From: Balneolales bacterium
Lineage (GTDB): Bacteria; Bacteroidota; Rhodothermia; Balneolales; Natronogracilivirgulaceae
Direction: 5' to 3'
DNA length: 5,040 bases
Assembly: GCA_007131535.1 (NCBI GenBank)
Contig: SLQI01000317.1
Location: 1-5,040, forward strand
The translations under genes were made by a program, and so were the position numbers. Below are positions 5,004 to 5,040 of the stretch, piece after piece. Under the pieces are notes generated by a model, which saw only the letters and a program-made list of their open reading frames with translations, made no database searches and had not been told where the DNA came from. The number at the start of each line of letters is the position of its first letter. Position 1 is the stretch's first letter.

Positions 5004-5040
5004 AAATTGATGGGTGCCAAGCTGATAACTGACAACCGAC

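Larger units (their letters stand above)
4094..5040. other. Long repeat-filled non-coding region upstream of dtd
   Basis: About 950 bp with no gene I can support. From the dtd side outward it holds the dtd leader hairpin (4138-4169), an A+T-rich stretch with CGGACA (4182-4187) / TGTCCG (4234-4239) as a spaced inverted repeat, the large diverged palindrome (4332-4820) and a cluster of short hairpins (4844-5003). A 70-codon minus-strand frame at 4241-4453 lies half inside the palindrome and resembles no family I recognise. The dtd promoter should lie in about 4140-4300, but no clear element is visible. Confidence 0.65.

Overview
The window looks like chromosome from a bacterium of the Bacteroidota/Balneolota-Rhodothermota (FCB) side of the tree. 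This is inferred from moderate G+C, starts with no recognisable Shine-Dalgarno sequence (A-rich leaders before adk, dtd and the methyltransferase), a TAnnTTTG-type -7 element upstream of adk, and protein sequences resembling that group. The exact taxon cannot be fixed from sequence alone.

Layout. (1) 1-660, + strand: the last 219 codons of an RtcB-type RNA ligase whose 5' part lies outside the window. (2) 661-965: non-coding gap between two convergent 3' ends, with small inverted repeats. (3) 966-1610, - strand: a SAM-dependent methyltransferase of the phospholipid N-methyltransferase / rRNA adenine dimethylase-like group. (4) 1611-2196: a 586-bp divergent intergenic region holding a compact MITE-like palindromic element (about 1695-1839), a small G+C hairpin with two alternative pairings, and a candidate adk promoter. 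(5) 2197-2763, + strand: adenylate kinase of the short, zinc-free LID type. (6) 2732-3652, - strand: an alkaline-phosphatase-superfamily metalloenzyme that converges on adk and overlaps its 3' end by 32 bp. (7) 3653-4093, - strand: D-aminoacyl-tRNA deacylase (dtd), whose TAA directly abuts the GTG start of the metalloenzyme gene, so the two very likely form one operon. (8) 4094-5040: about 950 bp with no believable gene. It contains a dtd leader hairpin, a 489-bp diverged palindrome (4332-4820) and a cluster of REP-like hairpins (about 4844-5003).

Functionally the genes are mostly housekeeping: RNA repair/tRNA splicing-type ligation, adenylate balance and removal of mischarged D-amino acids from tRNA, plus one hydrolase/mutase-like enzyme of unknown substrate. 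I see no defence system, CRISPR array, rRNA, tRNA or intact transposase. The unusual content is in the non-coding parts, where two architecturally different palindromic repeat families without coding capacity occupy the gaps, and in the tight coupling of dtd to the uncharacterised metalloenzyme.
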